NCBI GenBank assembly: GCA_947499505.1
Contig: CANMOQ010000002.1
Span: forward strand, 682,001-746,000
Reading direction: 5' to 3'
Source of the DNA: an uncultured Erythrobacter sp.
GTDB taxonomy: Bacteria > Pseudomonadota > Alphaproteobacteria > Sphingomonadales > Sphingomonadaceae
DNA length: 64,000 nucleotides
Shown here piece after piece: positions 53,780-64,000 of this stretch. Each line of letters starts with the position of its first letter. The stretch's first letter is position 1. A program made the translations under genes and the position numbers. Under the pieces are notes generated by a model that did no database searches, was not told the origin of the DNA, and was given only the letters and a program-made list of their open reading frames with translations.

Positions 53780-54676
53780 ATGAAGCGAATTGTTTCAATA
53801 GTTTGTGCTCTGGGTCTGGGGATCGCGGCTCATGGCTCGGCTTTAGCTCAAGATTTTTCCTTACCACCGATAATGGATGGTAGCTTTTCGGTTGGCCTAG
53901 CCGCGCAAAGCCATATTCAGAAGTCGGAAGAGCAGCGCGCGCAATTGACAGCACCCAACCGCCCGAACGCGGAAGGGTTCGGGGCGAACCTCGACTTTGA
54001 CTACACTCCTAATCGCGCGCGCACAGAGCAAAACTTGCGCAACTTTATCGCTCGGACTCCAGATCCTGCGGCTCGTGAAAACTTAGAACAGATGTTCGCG
54101 ACCCAACCAAACATCATTGAGGACATCCGGGCAGGCATTCGCCCGTACGGTCTCGATTCGCACAACACCGCTGATGCATATGCGATGTGGTGGATCAATG
54201 CTTGGTTGGCTTCGGAAAAGCGCAATGTTGATACGGACCGCGGCACTGTAGCAATGGTGAAGCAGCAGGTTCGTTCAGCATTTGCCGCGACGCCCGATTT
54301 TGCGACTACAGATGACGCTCAGCGTCAGGAATATGCCGAGGCGTTGTTGATTCAAGGCCTGATCCTTGCTGCGGCGCTTGATCAGTTTGATGGCAATCCT
54401 GAGATGCTTGAACAGCTTTCTCAAGCCGCCCGACAAGGCGCAAAGGCGAGCGGCCTCGACTTATCCTTGATGACGCTCACAGCGAATGGATTTGTCCCTC
54501 GGACAGGTGCTGACGCAAGTGACGCGGTCGAAGGTGAGGCCGCGCACGCATTGGCGAAGGACAGTTCGTCGGAGCAAGGCAGTGACAGCGATTCCTCAAT
54601 GGGAATTGCCTTGGCTGCAGGCGCTGGTCTCGGCCTGGTGCTGCTCGCTGGCGGGGCAATCCTGCGTAAAGGCTAA
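53780..54676 (+). CDS. DUF6683-like exported protein with C-terminal membrane anchor
   Basis: A 298-residue protein with a signal peptide (ending ALAQ) and a C-terminal Gly/Ala/Leu-rich membrane helix (about 275-296) ending LRKG. The middle matches what I recall of the DUF6683 family: DYTPNRARTEQNLRNFIART, then HNTADAYAMWWINAW and EYAEALLIQGLILAAALDQF. A Ser/Asp/Glu-rich linker precedes the anchor. The function is unknown. It lies just after the needle-domain fusion gene, separated by a terminator, so it may belong to the secretion locus. The family name is a moderate call. Confidence 0.7.
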   Translation: MKRIVSIVCALGLGIAAHGSALAQDFSLPPIMDGSFSVGLAAQSHIQKSEEQRAQLTAPNRPNAEGFGANLDFDYTPNRARTEQNLRNFIARTPDPAARENLEQMFATQPNIIEDIRAGIRPYGLDSHNTADAYAMWWINAWLASEKRNVDTDRGTVAMVKQQVRSAFAATPDFATTDDAQRQEYAEALLIQGLILAAALDQFDGNPEMLEQLSQAARQGAKASGLDLSLMTLTANGFVPRTGADASDAVEGEAAHALAKDSSSEQGSDSDSSMGIALAAGAGLGLVLLAGGAILRKG

Positions 54677-54705
54677 GGTGCTTCACCTAAACCCAAACGA
54701 GATCG

Positions 54706-54743
54706 AACGGCGGCGTCATTGATTTGGCGTCGCCGTTTGTTTT
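54706..54743 (+). terminator. Probable terminator of the DUF6683-like gene
   Basis: AACGGCGGCGTC (54706-54717) and GGCGTCGCCGTT (54725-54736) pair with two mismatches, followed by TTGTTTT. It marks the right end of the type III secretion region. Confidence 0.7.
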
Positions 54744-54795
54744 GGAACTCGCAAATCTAGCGCGCGGACGAAACGCCTAAACCTTACAGACAAAC

Positions 54796-54824
54796 AAAAA
54801 GGGCGGCACCTTGCGGTACCGCCC
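54796..54824 (-). terminator. Terminator of rplJ-rplL
   Basis: On the minus strand GGGCGGTACC and GGTGCCGCCC pair around a GCAA loop and are followed by TTTTT. It is about 64 bases after the rplL stop. Confidence 0.92.
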
Positions 54825-54887
54825 TCCTATCTGCGGGCGCTTCAAGACACCCACAAAACTCTGGTCAAGATTACTTGAGCGAGCCCG

Positions 54888-55262
54888 TTACTTAAGTTCA
54901 ACGGTGCCGCCAGCAGCTTCGATCTTGCCTTTGATTTCTTCAGCTTCAGCCTTAGCAACGCCTTCTTTAAGCGGCTTCGGTGCGCCTTCGACGAGGCCCT
55001 TGGCTTCGGTGAGGCCCAGGCCGGTGATGGCGCGGACTTCTTTGATAACCTGGATTTTCTTGCCGCCGTCGCCGGTGAGAATGACGTCGAATTCGTCTTT
55101 CTCTTCAGCAGCCGGTGCGTCGCCGCCAGCAGCAGGGCCAGCAACAGCAACAGCAGCAGCAGCGCTAACGCCCCACTCTTCTTCAAGTGCGGTTGCGAGT
55201 TCAGCTGCCTCAAGGACGGTCAGCTTCGAAAGTTCTTCAACAAGCTTGGCAATATCAGCCAT
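54888..55262 (-). CDS. rplL: Ribosomal protein L7/L12
   Basis: Stalk protein of the large ribosomal subunit that recruits translation factors. The start is the ATG at 55262 ([14 protein letters not shown]); a start three codons earlier is less likely. The 124 residues show the dimerising N-terminal domain, the Ala/Gly/Pro-rich hinge and the conserved C-terminal [20 protein letters not shown]. It follows rplJ and, unusually, is not followed by rpoB on the same strand. Confidence 0.97.
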   Translation of the reverse strand: MADIAKLVEELSKLTVLEAAELATALEEEWGVSAAAAVAVAGPAAGGDAPAAEEKDEFDVILTGDGGKKIQVIKEVRAITGLGLTEAKGLVEGAPKPLKEGVAKAEAEEIKGKIEAAGGTVELK

Positions 55263-55343
55263 GATGTTCACTCCAAAAATTTGGCGGGGCGGATGGGTTC
55301 ATCCCAAGGCCCCAGTATGTTTCGTCTCTAATAAGAGCGTCTC

Positions 55344-55859
55344 TTAAGCAGCTTCGCTGGCGCCATAGGCACCAAATACACGAGCAAGCTTGTTGGCGGG
55401 CGCGTTGACGACCTGAGCAACCTTGGTTGCTGGTGCGTTGACGAGACCCACAAGTTTGCCGCGCAGCTCGTCGAGGCTTGGCATCGAGGCGAGTGCCTTG
55501 ACCCCAGCTTCGTCGAGCACCTGCGTGCCCATCGATCCACCGACGATTTCCAGCTTGTCGTTCGACTTTGCGAATTCGACGGCTGTTTTAGCTGCGGCAA
55601 CTGGGTCTTCTGACCAAGCCAGCGCAGTCGGGCCGGAGAGAAACTCTTCGAGCCCGGTGTAATCGGTGTCTTTCAGGGCGAGCTTAGCAAGACGGTTCTT
55701 CGCAACCTTATAGGAAGCACCGGCTTCACGCATTTTTCCGCGCAGTTCAGTGGACTGGTCCACCGTCAGGCCGAGGTTGCGGGTGACAACCACCACACCA
55801 ACATCTTGGAAAGCTGCATTGAGCTGGGCAACCGCATCGGCTTTTTGCGAACGATCCAT
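55344..55859 (-). CDS. rplJ: Ribosomal protein L10
   Basis: Base of the L7/L12 stalk. The 171-residue protein begins [20 protein letters not shown] and has the conserved [19 protein letters not shown] and the C-terminal helix that binds L12 dimers. A strong AAGGAG precedes the ATG. As in other bacteria, excess L10-L12 complex is expected to bind the leader RNA upstream. The genes rplK and rplA are not in the window, and rpoB lies 1.7 kb away in the opposite direction. Confidence 0.97.
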   Translation of the reverse strand: MDRSQKADAVAQLNAAFQDVGVVVVTRNLGLTVDQSTELRGKMREAGASYKVAKNRLAKLALKDTDYTGLEEFLSGPTALAWSEDPVAAAKTAVEFAKSNDKLEIVGGSMGTQVLDEAGVKALASMPSLDELRGKLVGLVNAPATKVAQVVNAPANKLARVFGAYGASEAA

Positions 55860-56098
55860 GCTTTTGCTCCTTCACTAATGATCGCCCAGCATATGCCAGA
55901 CGACCGGCTCACAATTGGCCTTGCCGCTAACCGACAAGACCGAATGTCCATTGATGGGGAAGGAGGATGCCCATAAGGCATCAAAGGGGCCGCCAAATAA
56001 GGAGGCCTGAAATCTCTTTTCCCCGTCTAGGCTGGAAATTAAGAAAGCCAGATTGCTTTCACCAACTGTCTTGGACGGATGGCTGCCGAAACAGCCGA
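55860..56098 (-). promoter_or_regulatory. rplJ leader (L10 leader-type region)
   Basis: About 240 bases of untranslated leader between the predicted start of transcription and rplJ. It contains several short hairpins on the minus strand, for example GATGCC-TTAT-GGGCATC. Length and position fit the L10(L12)-binding leader known from other bacteria; I have not matched its exact fold. Confidence 0.55.
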
Positions 56099-56104
56099 GG
56101 CGCG

Positions 56105-56132
56105 CAATTAGCCTACGCGCCCCGAATGTCAA
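56105..56132 (-). promoter_or_regulatory. Promoter of rplJ-rplL
   Basis: Minus strand: perfect TTGACA (56132-56127), a 16-base spacer, TAATTG (56110-56105). Transcription would start near 56098. It directly follows the stop of the XRE regulator gene. Confidence 0.75.
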
Positions 56133-56133
56133 G

Positions 56134-56331
56134 CTATTGTGGTTCGAATGAGAGCAGGTCGCCCGGCTGGCATTCGAGTTCGCGGCAGATTGCCTCAAGC
56201 GTTGAGAAGCGGATCGCCTTGGCTTTGCCGGTCTTCAGGATCGACAGGTTGGCGAGGGTCAGGCCAACACGTTCCGCGAGCTCTGTGAGGGTCATGCGGC
56301 GGTCGTGCAGCAGATCGTCGAGTTTGACCAT
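56134..56331 (-). CDS. XRE-family HTH regulator (YozG-like)
   Basis: A 65-residue Cro/C1-type DNA-binding protein: MVKLDDLLHDRRMTLTELAE, then VGLTLANLSILKTGKAKAIR and STLEAICRELECQPGDLL. This small type is usually encoded after a DUF2975 membrane protein, as here. The start at 56331 has GGA nine bases upstream; an ATG at 56358, overlapping the DUF2975 stop, is also possible (74 residues). It probably controls its own operon, whose promoter carries matching dyads. Its stop lies just before the rplJ promoter. Confidence 0.88.
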   Translation of the reverse strand: MVKLDDLLHDRRMTLTELAERVGLTLANLSILKTGKAKAIRFSTLEAICRELECQPGDLLSFEPQ

Positions 56332-56357
56332 GATATTGGTTCCTTCTTCGGCTGGCA

Positions 56358-56903
56358 TCAGACGGTCCCTTCCAGATCATCGCGCATTGCGGCGCCATGC
56401 TTGAAAACACGGGCGAGAATGAAGAGCACCACGACCATAATGATGCCTGTCAGGTCGAATCCGGAATCAACATTGAAGCTCGCATCTTCCATGGGCTCGG
56501 CCCATTGCGCCAGAAGCAAAGCGCATGCAGCCAATGGGATCGCCATCACTTGGACAGCGAGCAGCATCCACGCCATTATATTTAGGCGGTCAGCATTCTC
56601 AGGAACGAATGGGTCACCTTCGCCAACGGTCGAAATGATCGCTCGCAATTTGCTAAAAAACAGGAAAATCAAAGCGACACATGCCATCGCAAAGGCCATC
56701 ATGCCCAGTGTGGGCAATAGTGGCAATGCGCCAACCGATCCTTCAAATTCCGCAACGATTTCGGCGTTGATTGTGTCTTGCATGAACACCACGGCGATAA
56801 GGCCAATGAGCAGGGCTCCCGCACCGATTGCCATGAAGATCTGCATCAAAATAGTGAGTACTTTGCCAGCGAGCAGCAAAAGGTCGTTGGGTTTGTCTGT
56901 CAT
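56358..56903 (-). CDS. DUF2975 membrane protein
   Basis: A 181-residue inner-membrane protein with four predicted helices (about 10-40, 60-85, 105-130, 148-170) and the loop FFSKLRAIISTVGEGDPFVP, the conserved spot of DUF2975 (an IxxxxxGxPF segment). Such proteins pair with small XRE regulators, perhaps as a membrane sensor that holds the regulator. Function is otherwise unknown. It overlaps the XRE gene by four bases if that gene starts at 56358. Confidence 0.85.
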   Translation of the reverse strand: MTDKPNDLLLLAGKVLTILMQIFMAIGAGALLIGLIAVVFMQDTINAEIVAEFEGSVGALPLLPTLGMMAFAMACVALIFLFFSKLRAIISTVGEGDPFVPENADRLNIMAWMLLAVQVMAIPLAACALLLAQWAEPMEDASFNVDSGFDLTGIIMVVVLFILARVFKHGAAMRDDLEGTV

Positions 56904-56928
56904 CGAAAAAGCTCCCTTCTATGCTCAA

Positions 56929-57072
56929 TCAAGCCAGTTCTGGCATGGCCGAGTGGACTTGGCCGTGTGCATTGGCCTGAGCTGGCGGAACGGTGACGAT
57001 CGCGCCGATGGACGAAAAGGCGATGAGGATCGCTGCGAAAGCGGCGAGTGATTGGGCGCCAAAGTTTGTCAT
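56929..57072 (-). CDS. Small exported or membrane protein, 47 residues
   Basis: A 47-residue protein starting at ATG 57072 with AAGGAG seven to eight bases upstream, the best ribosome site in this part. It has one hydrophobic helix or signal peptide (LAAFAAILIAFSSIGAIVTV, followed by PPAQANA), then a short polar tail. It is the first gene of the DUF2975-XRE operon, 25 bases before DUF2975. Function unknown; a longer frame from 57144 would lose the ribosome site. Confidence 0.7.
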   Translation of the reverse strand: MTNFGAQSLAAFAAILIAFSSIGAIVTVPPAQANAHGQVHSAMPELA

Positions 57073-57096
57073 ATATCGATCTCCTTGATGGTGCAT

Positions 57097-57109
57097 ATTG
57101 ATATTCAAT
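57097..57109. promoter_or_regulatory. Dyad near the transcription start of the DUF2975-XRE operon
   Basis: ATTGA, three bases, TCAAT. It lies just downstream of the predicted transcription start (near 57110), so a bound protein would block early elongation. It shares half-sites with the dyad at 57137-57165. Confidence 0.5.
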
Positions 57110-57116
57110 AATTTCG

Positions 57117-57144
57117 ATCTAAGCGCGAGTCGATTTATTGTCAA
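57117..57144 (-). promoter_or_regulatory. Promoter of the small protein-DUF2975-XRE operon
   Basis: Minus strand: perfect TTGACA (57144-57139), a 16-base spacer, TTAGAT (57122-57117). The -35 overlaps the larger dyad, which suggests repression. Confidence 0.65.
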
Positions 57145-57165
57145 TCAATAATATTGATAAACAAT
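57137..57165. promoter_or_regulatory. 29-base nested dyad over the -35 of the DUF2975-XRE promoter
   Basis: ATTGT, two bases, ATCAAT, three bases, ATTGAT, two bases, ACAAT: both arm pairs are perfectly symmetric. It covers the -35 box, as expected for an autorepressor site. The XRE regulator in the same operon is the obvious candidate binder. Confidence 0.6.
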
Positions 57166-57586
57166 ATGTGATGCATCGAATAGCGAGGTGTGGTGACCGA
57201 ACGTCGGGGGCGAAATAGGCGTATCGACCGTGCAGTTGGCGCAAGCCCATGCGTGTTCCGGGCTGCTGCATCGCCGACTCGGTGGAGTGCGGGGCGTTGC
57301 GCGGCGAAACTGATGTTTGACTCGGGGCCTACGAATTCGTACAAGCACGTCAACCGCTCGCTTCGAGCAAAGCCGATTCATACGCGGGAATTGGCTTAGG
57401 AATGGAAGCGGCGAGTTTCATATTCGCGACGTTATATTGAGCTGCTGCAAAGCGATCCTTCTTTTAGGTCACTTTGCGTGCGGCCTTTTTCGCGTCTGAT
57501 ATGAGGCTGATTTCGCGCGGTGCAGAAATCAATTTTGAGCGACCGGGGGTACTCTCCGGCGACAGATAAAGAGGCAACTTACCTCC
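57166..57586. other. 421-base region upstream of rpoB
   Basis: It must contain the rpoB promoter and leader, because rpoB is not preceded by rplL on this strand. I see no clear -35/-10 pair, attenuator or gene in it. Confidence 0.5.
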
Positions 57587-60500
57587 ATGGCTACTAAGGC
57601 AAAGCCCATCAAATCCAAGGGCGCGGCGCAAGGCACGGCCAAGCGGCGCATTCGTAAGATCTTCGGTGACATTCACGAAGTCGTGCAAATGCCAAACCTT
57701 ATTGAGGTTCAGCGCGAAAGCTACGAGCAGTTCCTGCGCTCGGACAAGGACACAGGCTATGTTTCCGGTCTCGAAAAGACTCTGCGCTCGGTTTTCCCGA
57801 TCCGCGATTTTGCTGGCTCTGCCGAGCTTGATTTCGTTCACTACGAACTCGAACCGCCGAAGTACGACACAACTGAGTGCCGCCAGCGCGGCATCACTTA
57901 TGCAGCACCTATGAAGGTCACGCTGCGTCTGATCGTGTTCGAAGTCGACCAAGAAACGGAAACCCGCTCCGTTCTCGATATTAAAGAGCAAGACGTCTAT
58001 ATGGGCGACATGCCGCTGATGACGGAGAATGGCACGTTCATCATCAATGGCACAGAACGCGTCATCGTATCGCAAATGCACCGCTCGCCTGGCGTGCTGT
58101 TCGATCACGATCGCGGTAAAACGCACTCCTCTGGCAAGCTGCTGTTCGCGGCCCGCGTTATTCCATATCGCGGTTCGTGGCTCGATTTTGAGTTTGACGC
58201 GAAAGACATCGTCAACGTCCGGATCGACCGCAAGCGTAAGCTGCCTGTCACCGCTCTGCTTTATGCGCTGGGTCAAGACAGCGAAGAAATTCTGCACTTC
58301 TTCTATGACACCGTTACCTGGGAGCGTGCCAAAGACGGCTGGAAAATGCCGTTTGTGGCTGACCAATGGCGCGGCCAGAAGCCTGCCTTCCCGCTGGTTG
58401 ATGCGAAGACTGGCGAAGAAGTGTTCGCCGCGAACCAGAAGATTTCGCCGCGCGCCGCCAATAAGGCTGCGAAAGACGGCCTCACGGACCTGTTGCTTCC
58501 TACCGAGGAAGTGGTCAGCCGCTATGCTGCGCGCGACATGATTGATGAGGCGACCGGCCGCATCTATGTTGAAGCCGGTGATGAGCTTACGCTGGAGCAT
58601 GTCGAGACGCTCGACAATGCCAGCATCGACAGCCTCGAACTGCTCGACATTGACGAGATCAACACCGGGCCGTGGATCCGCAACACGCTGAAGGTCGATA
58701 AGGCTGAAAACCGTGATGAAGGTCTTGAGGCCATCTATAAGGTGATGCGTCCGGGCGAGCCACCTACCAAGGAAACCGCAGAAGCTCTGTTCGAGGGCCT
58801 GTTCTTCGATGGTGAGCGCTATGACCTTTCCGCGGTTGGCCGCGTGAAGCTCAACATGCGTCTCGAGCTTGATGCAGAAGACACTGTTACGACCCTGCGC
58901 AAGGAAGACATCCTCGCCGTGGTCAAGGAACTGGTCGATCTGAAGGACGGCAAGGGTGAGGTCGATGATATCGATAACCTCGGCAACCGCCGTGTCCGCT
59001 CGGTCGGCGAATTGCTGGAAAACCAGTACCGCGTTGGTCTGCTGCGCATGGAGCGCGCGGTTAAAGAACGCATGAGCAGCGTCGATGTATCGACTGTCAT
59101 GCCGAATGACCTCATCAACGCGAAGCCAGCGGTCGCTGCGGTGCGTGAATTCTTCGGCTCTTCGCAGCTGTCGCAGTTCATGGACCAAACCAACCCGCTG
59201 TCCGAAGTGACGCACAAGCGCCGCGTATCGGCGCTTGGCCCAGGCGGTCTGACGCGTGAGCGCGCTGGCTTTGAAGTGCGTGACGTTCACCCGACCCACT
59301 ATGGCCGGATCTGTCCGATTGAAACGCCGGAAGGCCCGAACATCGGCCTTATCAACTCGCTTGCCTCGTTCAGCCGCGTCAACAAATATGGCTTTATCGA
59401 AACGCCGTATCGCCGGGTTGAAGGCAATAAGGTCACCGGTGATGTGGTCTATCTCTCAGCGATGGAAGAGCAGAAGCACACCGTTGCCCAGGCATCGGCT
59501 GAGCTGAATGAAGACGGCTCTTTTGTTGAAGAGCTGATCTCAGCGCGCCAAAGCGGTGACAACCTGATGGCGCCGAATGAGCAGATCACGCTCATGGATG
59601 TGTCGCCTAAGCAGCTCGTCTCGGTCGCAGCATCGCTCATTCCATTCTTGGAAAACGATGACGCCAACCGGGCGCTGATGGGCTCGAACATGCAGCGTCA
59701 GGCTGTGCCATTGGTCAAGGCGGAAGCGCCTTGGGTCGGTACCGGCATGGAAGAAACCGTGGCGCGCGATTCGGGCGCTGCGATTGCGGCCAAGCGCGGC
59801 GGGATTGTCGACCAAGTCGATGCGACCCGTATCGTTATCCGCGCAATCGGCGATGTTGAGTCTGGTCAATCAGGCGTCGACATCTACACGCTGCAAAAAT
59901 TCCAACGCTCAAACCAGAACACCTGCATCAACCAGCGTCCGCTGGTAAAGGTTGGTGAAACGATTGAGCCAGGCGATATCATCGCCGATGGTCCTTCGAC
60001 CGATCTGGGTGAGTTGGCGCTGGGTAAGAACAGCCTCGTCGCCTTTATGCCTTGGAATGGCTACAACTACGAAGACAGTATCCTGATTTCAGAGCGCATC
60101 GTGAAGGACGACGTGTTCACATCGATCCACATCGATGAGTTTGAGGTCATGGCCCGCGACACCAAGCTTGGCCCAGAGGACATCACGCGCGACATTCCAA
60201 ATGTCGGCGAAGAGGCTCTGCGCAACTTGGATGAGGCAGGCATCGTCTACATCGGTGCAGAAGTGCATCCGGGCGATATTCTGGCTGGTAAGATCACGCC
60301 AAAGGGCGAAAGCCCGATGACACCGGAAGAGAAGCTCTTGCGGGCGATCTTCGGTGAGAAGGCCAGCGACGTGCGTGACACCTCGCTGCGTCTGCCGCCA
60401 GGTGTTGCTGGCACGGTCGTCGAAGTTCGCGTGTTCAACCGTCACGGCATCGAGATCGATGACCGCACCCGGGCGATCCAGAACGAAGAGATCGAGCGTC

Positions 60501-61780
60501 TGCGCAAGGACGCGGCTGACGAACGCGGCATTTTGAACCGGGCGACTTATAACCGCCTGCGCGATATGCTGGTGGGGCAAGCCATCGCTGCAGGTCCAAA
60601 GGGCGTGAAGAAAGGTGACAAGATCACCGCTGATATGCTCGAGGGCATTGAGCGTCACGAATGGTTCAAATTCGCTGTTGCGGCGGATAAGCGCCAGACC
60701 CAAATCGAAGCGGTTAAGTCGCAATATGACGAAGCCGTTGGTGGGATCGACGCGAAGTTTGAAGACCGTAAAGAGAAGCTGGAGCGCGGTGACGAACTCG
60801 CGCCGGGCGTGCTCAAGATGGTCAAGGTCTTCGTTGCCGTGAAGCGCAAGCTTCAGCCGGGCGATAAGATGGCCGGTCGCCACGGGAACAAGGGTGTGAT
60901 CTCTCGCATCCTGCCGGTAGAAGACATGCCATTCCTCGAAGACGGTACTGCGGTTGACGTCGTGCTGAACCCGCTGGGCGTGCCATCGCGTATGAATGTC
61001 GGTCAGATCTTCGAAACCCATCTTGGTTTCGCAGCTCGCGGCCTCGGCATGGACATCGCTGAGAAGCTCGAAGATTGGAAAGCGGCCAATCCGAATGCGC
61101 GTCAAGATTATGCCAAGGCGAAGCCGCCAGAGGCCGTGCTTGACCGTCTGAAGGATGTCTACGGCGAAGCGTATCACGAAGATCTCAACAGCCGTTCAAC
61201 CGAACAGATCGTTGATCTGGCGGGCAACCTCGCCGCTGGCGTGCCAATGGGTACCCCCGTGTTCGATGGTGCGCGTGAGCCGGATGTTTCGGAGATGCTC
61301 GTAAAGGCCGGTATCGACAGCTCTGGTCAGTCGGTCCTGTTTGATGGCCGTACGGGTGAAGCATTCGACCGTAAGGTCACTGTGGGCATTATCTACATGC
61401 TCAAACTGCACCACTTGGTCGATGACAAAATCCACGCTCGCTCAATCGGTCCATACTCGCTCGTCACTCAGCAGCCGCTGGGCGGTAAAGCGCAGTTCGG
61501 CGGACAGCGCTTTGGTGAGATGGAGGTTTGGGCACTGCAAGCATACGGCGCTGCCTACACCTTGCAGGAAATGCTCACCGTTAAGTCGGATGACGTCGTT
61601 GGCCGGACCAAGGTCTATGAAGCCATCGTTAAGGGCGATGATACCTTTGAGGCAGGCATTCCAGAGAGCTTCAATGTTCTCGTGAAGGAAATGCGCAGCC
61701 TGGGTCTCAACGTTGAGCTCAAGTCTTTGTCTGACGGCGAAGATGGCGATGATGATCAGTGGCCGGAGGCAGCGGAATAG
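57587..61780 (+). CDS. rpoB: RNA polymerase subunit beta
   Basis: The 1397-residue beta subunit, of normal alphaproteobacterial length. Conserved segments include [20 protein letters not shown], the rifampicin region [20 protein letters not shown] and [11 protein letters not shown], and near the end [18 protein letters not shown] [20 protein letters not shown]. The rifampicin-contact residues look wild type (the FMDQ, THKRR and SALG elements are intact). It begins 421 bases after the upstream operon's promoter and is followed 63 bases later by rpoC. Confidence 0.98.
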   Translation: MATKAKPIKSKGAAQGTAKRRIRKIFGDIHEVVQMPNLIEVQRESYEQFLRSDKDTGYVSGLEKTLRSVFPIRDFAGSAELDFVHYELEPPKYDTTECRQRGITYAAPMKVTLRLIVFEVDQETETRSVLDIKEQDVYMGDMPLMTENGTFIINGTERVIVSQMHRSPGVLFDHDRGKTHSSGKLLFAARVIPYRGSWLDFEFDAKDIVNVRIDRKRKLPVTALLYALGQDSEEILHFFYDTVTWERAKDGWKMPFVADQWRGQKPAFPLVDAKTGEEVFAANQKISPRAANKAAKDGLTDLLLPTEEVVSRYAARDMIDEATGRIYVEAGDELTLEHVETLDNASIDSLELLDIDEINTGPWIRNTLKVDKAENRDEGLEAIYKVMRPGEPPTKETAEALFEGLFFDGERYDLSAVGRVKLNMRLELDAEDTVTTLRKEDILAVVKELVDLKDGKGEVDDIDNLGNRRVRSVGELLENQYRVGLLRMERAVKERMSSVDVSTVMPNDLINAKPAVAAVREFFGSSQLSQFMDQTNPLSEVTHKRRVSALGPGGLTRERAGFEVRDVHPTHYGRICPIETPEGPNIGLINSLASFSRVNKYGFIETPYRRVEGNKVTGDVVYLSAMEEQKHTVAQASAELNEDGSFVEELISARQSGDNLMAPNEQITLMDVSPKQLVSVAASLIPFLENDDANRALMGSNMQRQAVPLVKAEAPWVGTGMEETVARDSGAAIAAKRGGIVDQVDATRIVIRAIGDVESGQSGVDIYTLQKFQRSNQNTCINQRPLVKVGETIEPGDIIADGPSTDLGELALGKNSLVAFMPWNGYNYEDSILISERIVKDDVFTSIHIDEFEVMARDTKLGPEDITRDIPNVGEEALRNLDEAGIVYIGAEVHPGDILAGKITPKGESPMTPEEKLLRAIFGEKASDVRDTSLRLPPGVAGTVVEVRVFNRHGIEIDDRTRAIQNEEIERLRKDAADERGILNRATYNRLRDMLVGQAIAAGPKGVKKGDKITADMLEGIERHEWFKFAVAADKRQTQIEAVKSQYDEAVGGIDAKFEDRKEKLERGDELAPGVLKMVKVFVAVKRKLQPGDKMAGRHGNKGVISRILPVEDMPFLEDGTAVDVVLNPLGVPSRMNVGQIFETHLGFAARGLGMDIAEKLEDWKAANPNARQDYAKAKPPEAVLDRLKDVYGEAYHEDLNSRSTEQIVDLAGNLAAGVPMGTPVFDGAREPDVSEMLVKAGIDSSGQSVLFDGRTGEAFDRKVTVGIIYMLKLHHLVDDKIHARSIGPYSLVTQQPLGGKAQFGGQRFGEMEVWALQAYGAAYTLQEMLTVKSDDVVGRTKVYEAIVKGDDTFEAGIPESFNVLVKEMRSLGLNVELKSLSDGEDGDDDQWPEAAE

Positions 61781-61840
61781 AGGGAGCGGCTGTTTAGCCC
61801 TCCCAACCCGCTCCTAGGATTCACCCGCAAGGGAATGTGA

Positions 61841-64000
<2,160 letters not shown>

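Noticed and set aside
30692..54676. A recently acquired genomic island or prophage
   Set aside because: No integrase, tRNA, attachment repeat or insertion sequence was found at the borders, and the base and codon use of the T3SS genes looks like that of their neighbours, apart from the AT-richer promoter region.
57464..59299. A 611-codon minus-strand frame opposite rpoB, and similar long frames opposite rpoC
   Set aside because: They are mirror frames of the highly conserved rpoB and rpoC, with no family resemblance or ribosome sites.

Overview
The window looks like the chromosome of an alphaproteobacterium, most probably a sphingomonad of the Erythrobacteraceae type. The reasons are the gene content and order (prfA-prmC-DUF4167 protein, lptB-rpoN), the alpha-type HisRS, the DUF2975/XRE pair, the DUF6683 protein and the DUF305/LVIVD protein. 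This assignment rests on recognising families by eye, not on a database search. No tRNA, rRNA, CRISPR array, insertion sequence, integrase or prophage was seen.

Region 1 (1-30.6 kb) is mostly housekeeping: rpoN (cut by the left edge) and lptB; a small membrane protein; ppa; hisS; prfA-prmC; a DUF4167 protein; lnt; metK; a CaiB-type CoA-transferase; scoB and scoA with a HAD-like lipoprotein gene wedged between them; a bacterial Cdc48/p97 AAA ATPase; an MscS channel; polA; an Ala-rich lipoprotein; a class A beta-lactamase-like serine hydrolase; a DUF305 plus beta-propeller protein; a DUF885 peptidase; groES-groEL behind a CIRCE element; and a MATE transporter. A 600-base gap at 13.8-14.4 kb carries a strong plus-strand terminator with no gene in front of it, so it may encode a small RNA.

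Region 2 (30.6-54.7 kb) is the notable part: a near-complete non-flagellar type III secretion system (injectisome) in two divergent operons. Leftward run sctU, a FliO-like gene, sctQ (with a probable internal start giving a C-terminal SctQ), sctR, sctS, sctT and a LuxR-type regulator. Rightward run a lytic transglycosylase, then sctV, sctC, sctD, sctF-like, sctI, sctJ, sctK-like, sctL, sctN, sctO and sctP-like, almost all joined by 1-11 base overlaps. A FliO homologue is not a normal injectisome part. A second needle-like domain occurs at the C-terminus of a distal 204-residue protein (53094-53708). The cluster is flanked by two apparent effector-immunity loci: a pretoxin plus DNA/RNA nuclease protein with a small cytoplasmic partner, and a signal-less lipase with exported ankyrin and pentapeptide-repeat partners. 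No translocon, tip or gatekeeper gene is visible. My inference is an unusual injectisome, possibly aimed at bacterial competitors; this is a hypothesis.

Region 3 (54.8-64 kb) holds rplJ-rplL on the minus strand with its leader and promoter, an XRE/DUF2975/small-protein operon with apparent autoregulatory operators, and rpoB-rpoC on the plus strand (rpoC cut by the right edge). The usual rplJL-rpoBC operon is therefore split and divergent here.
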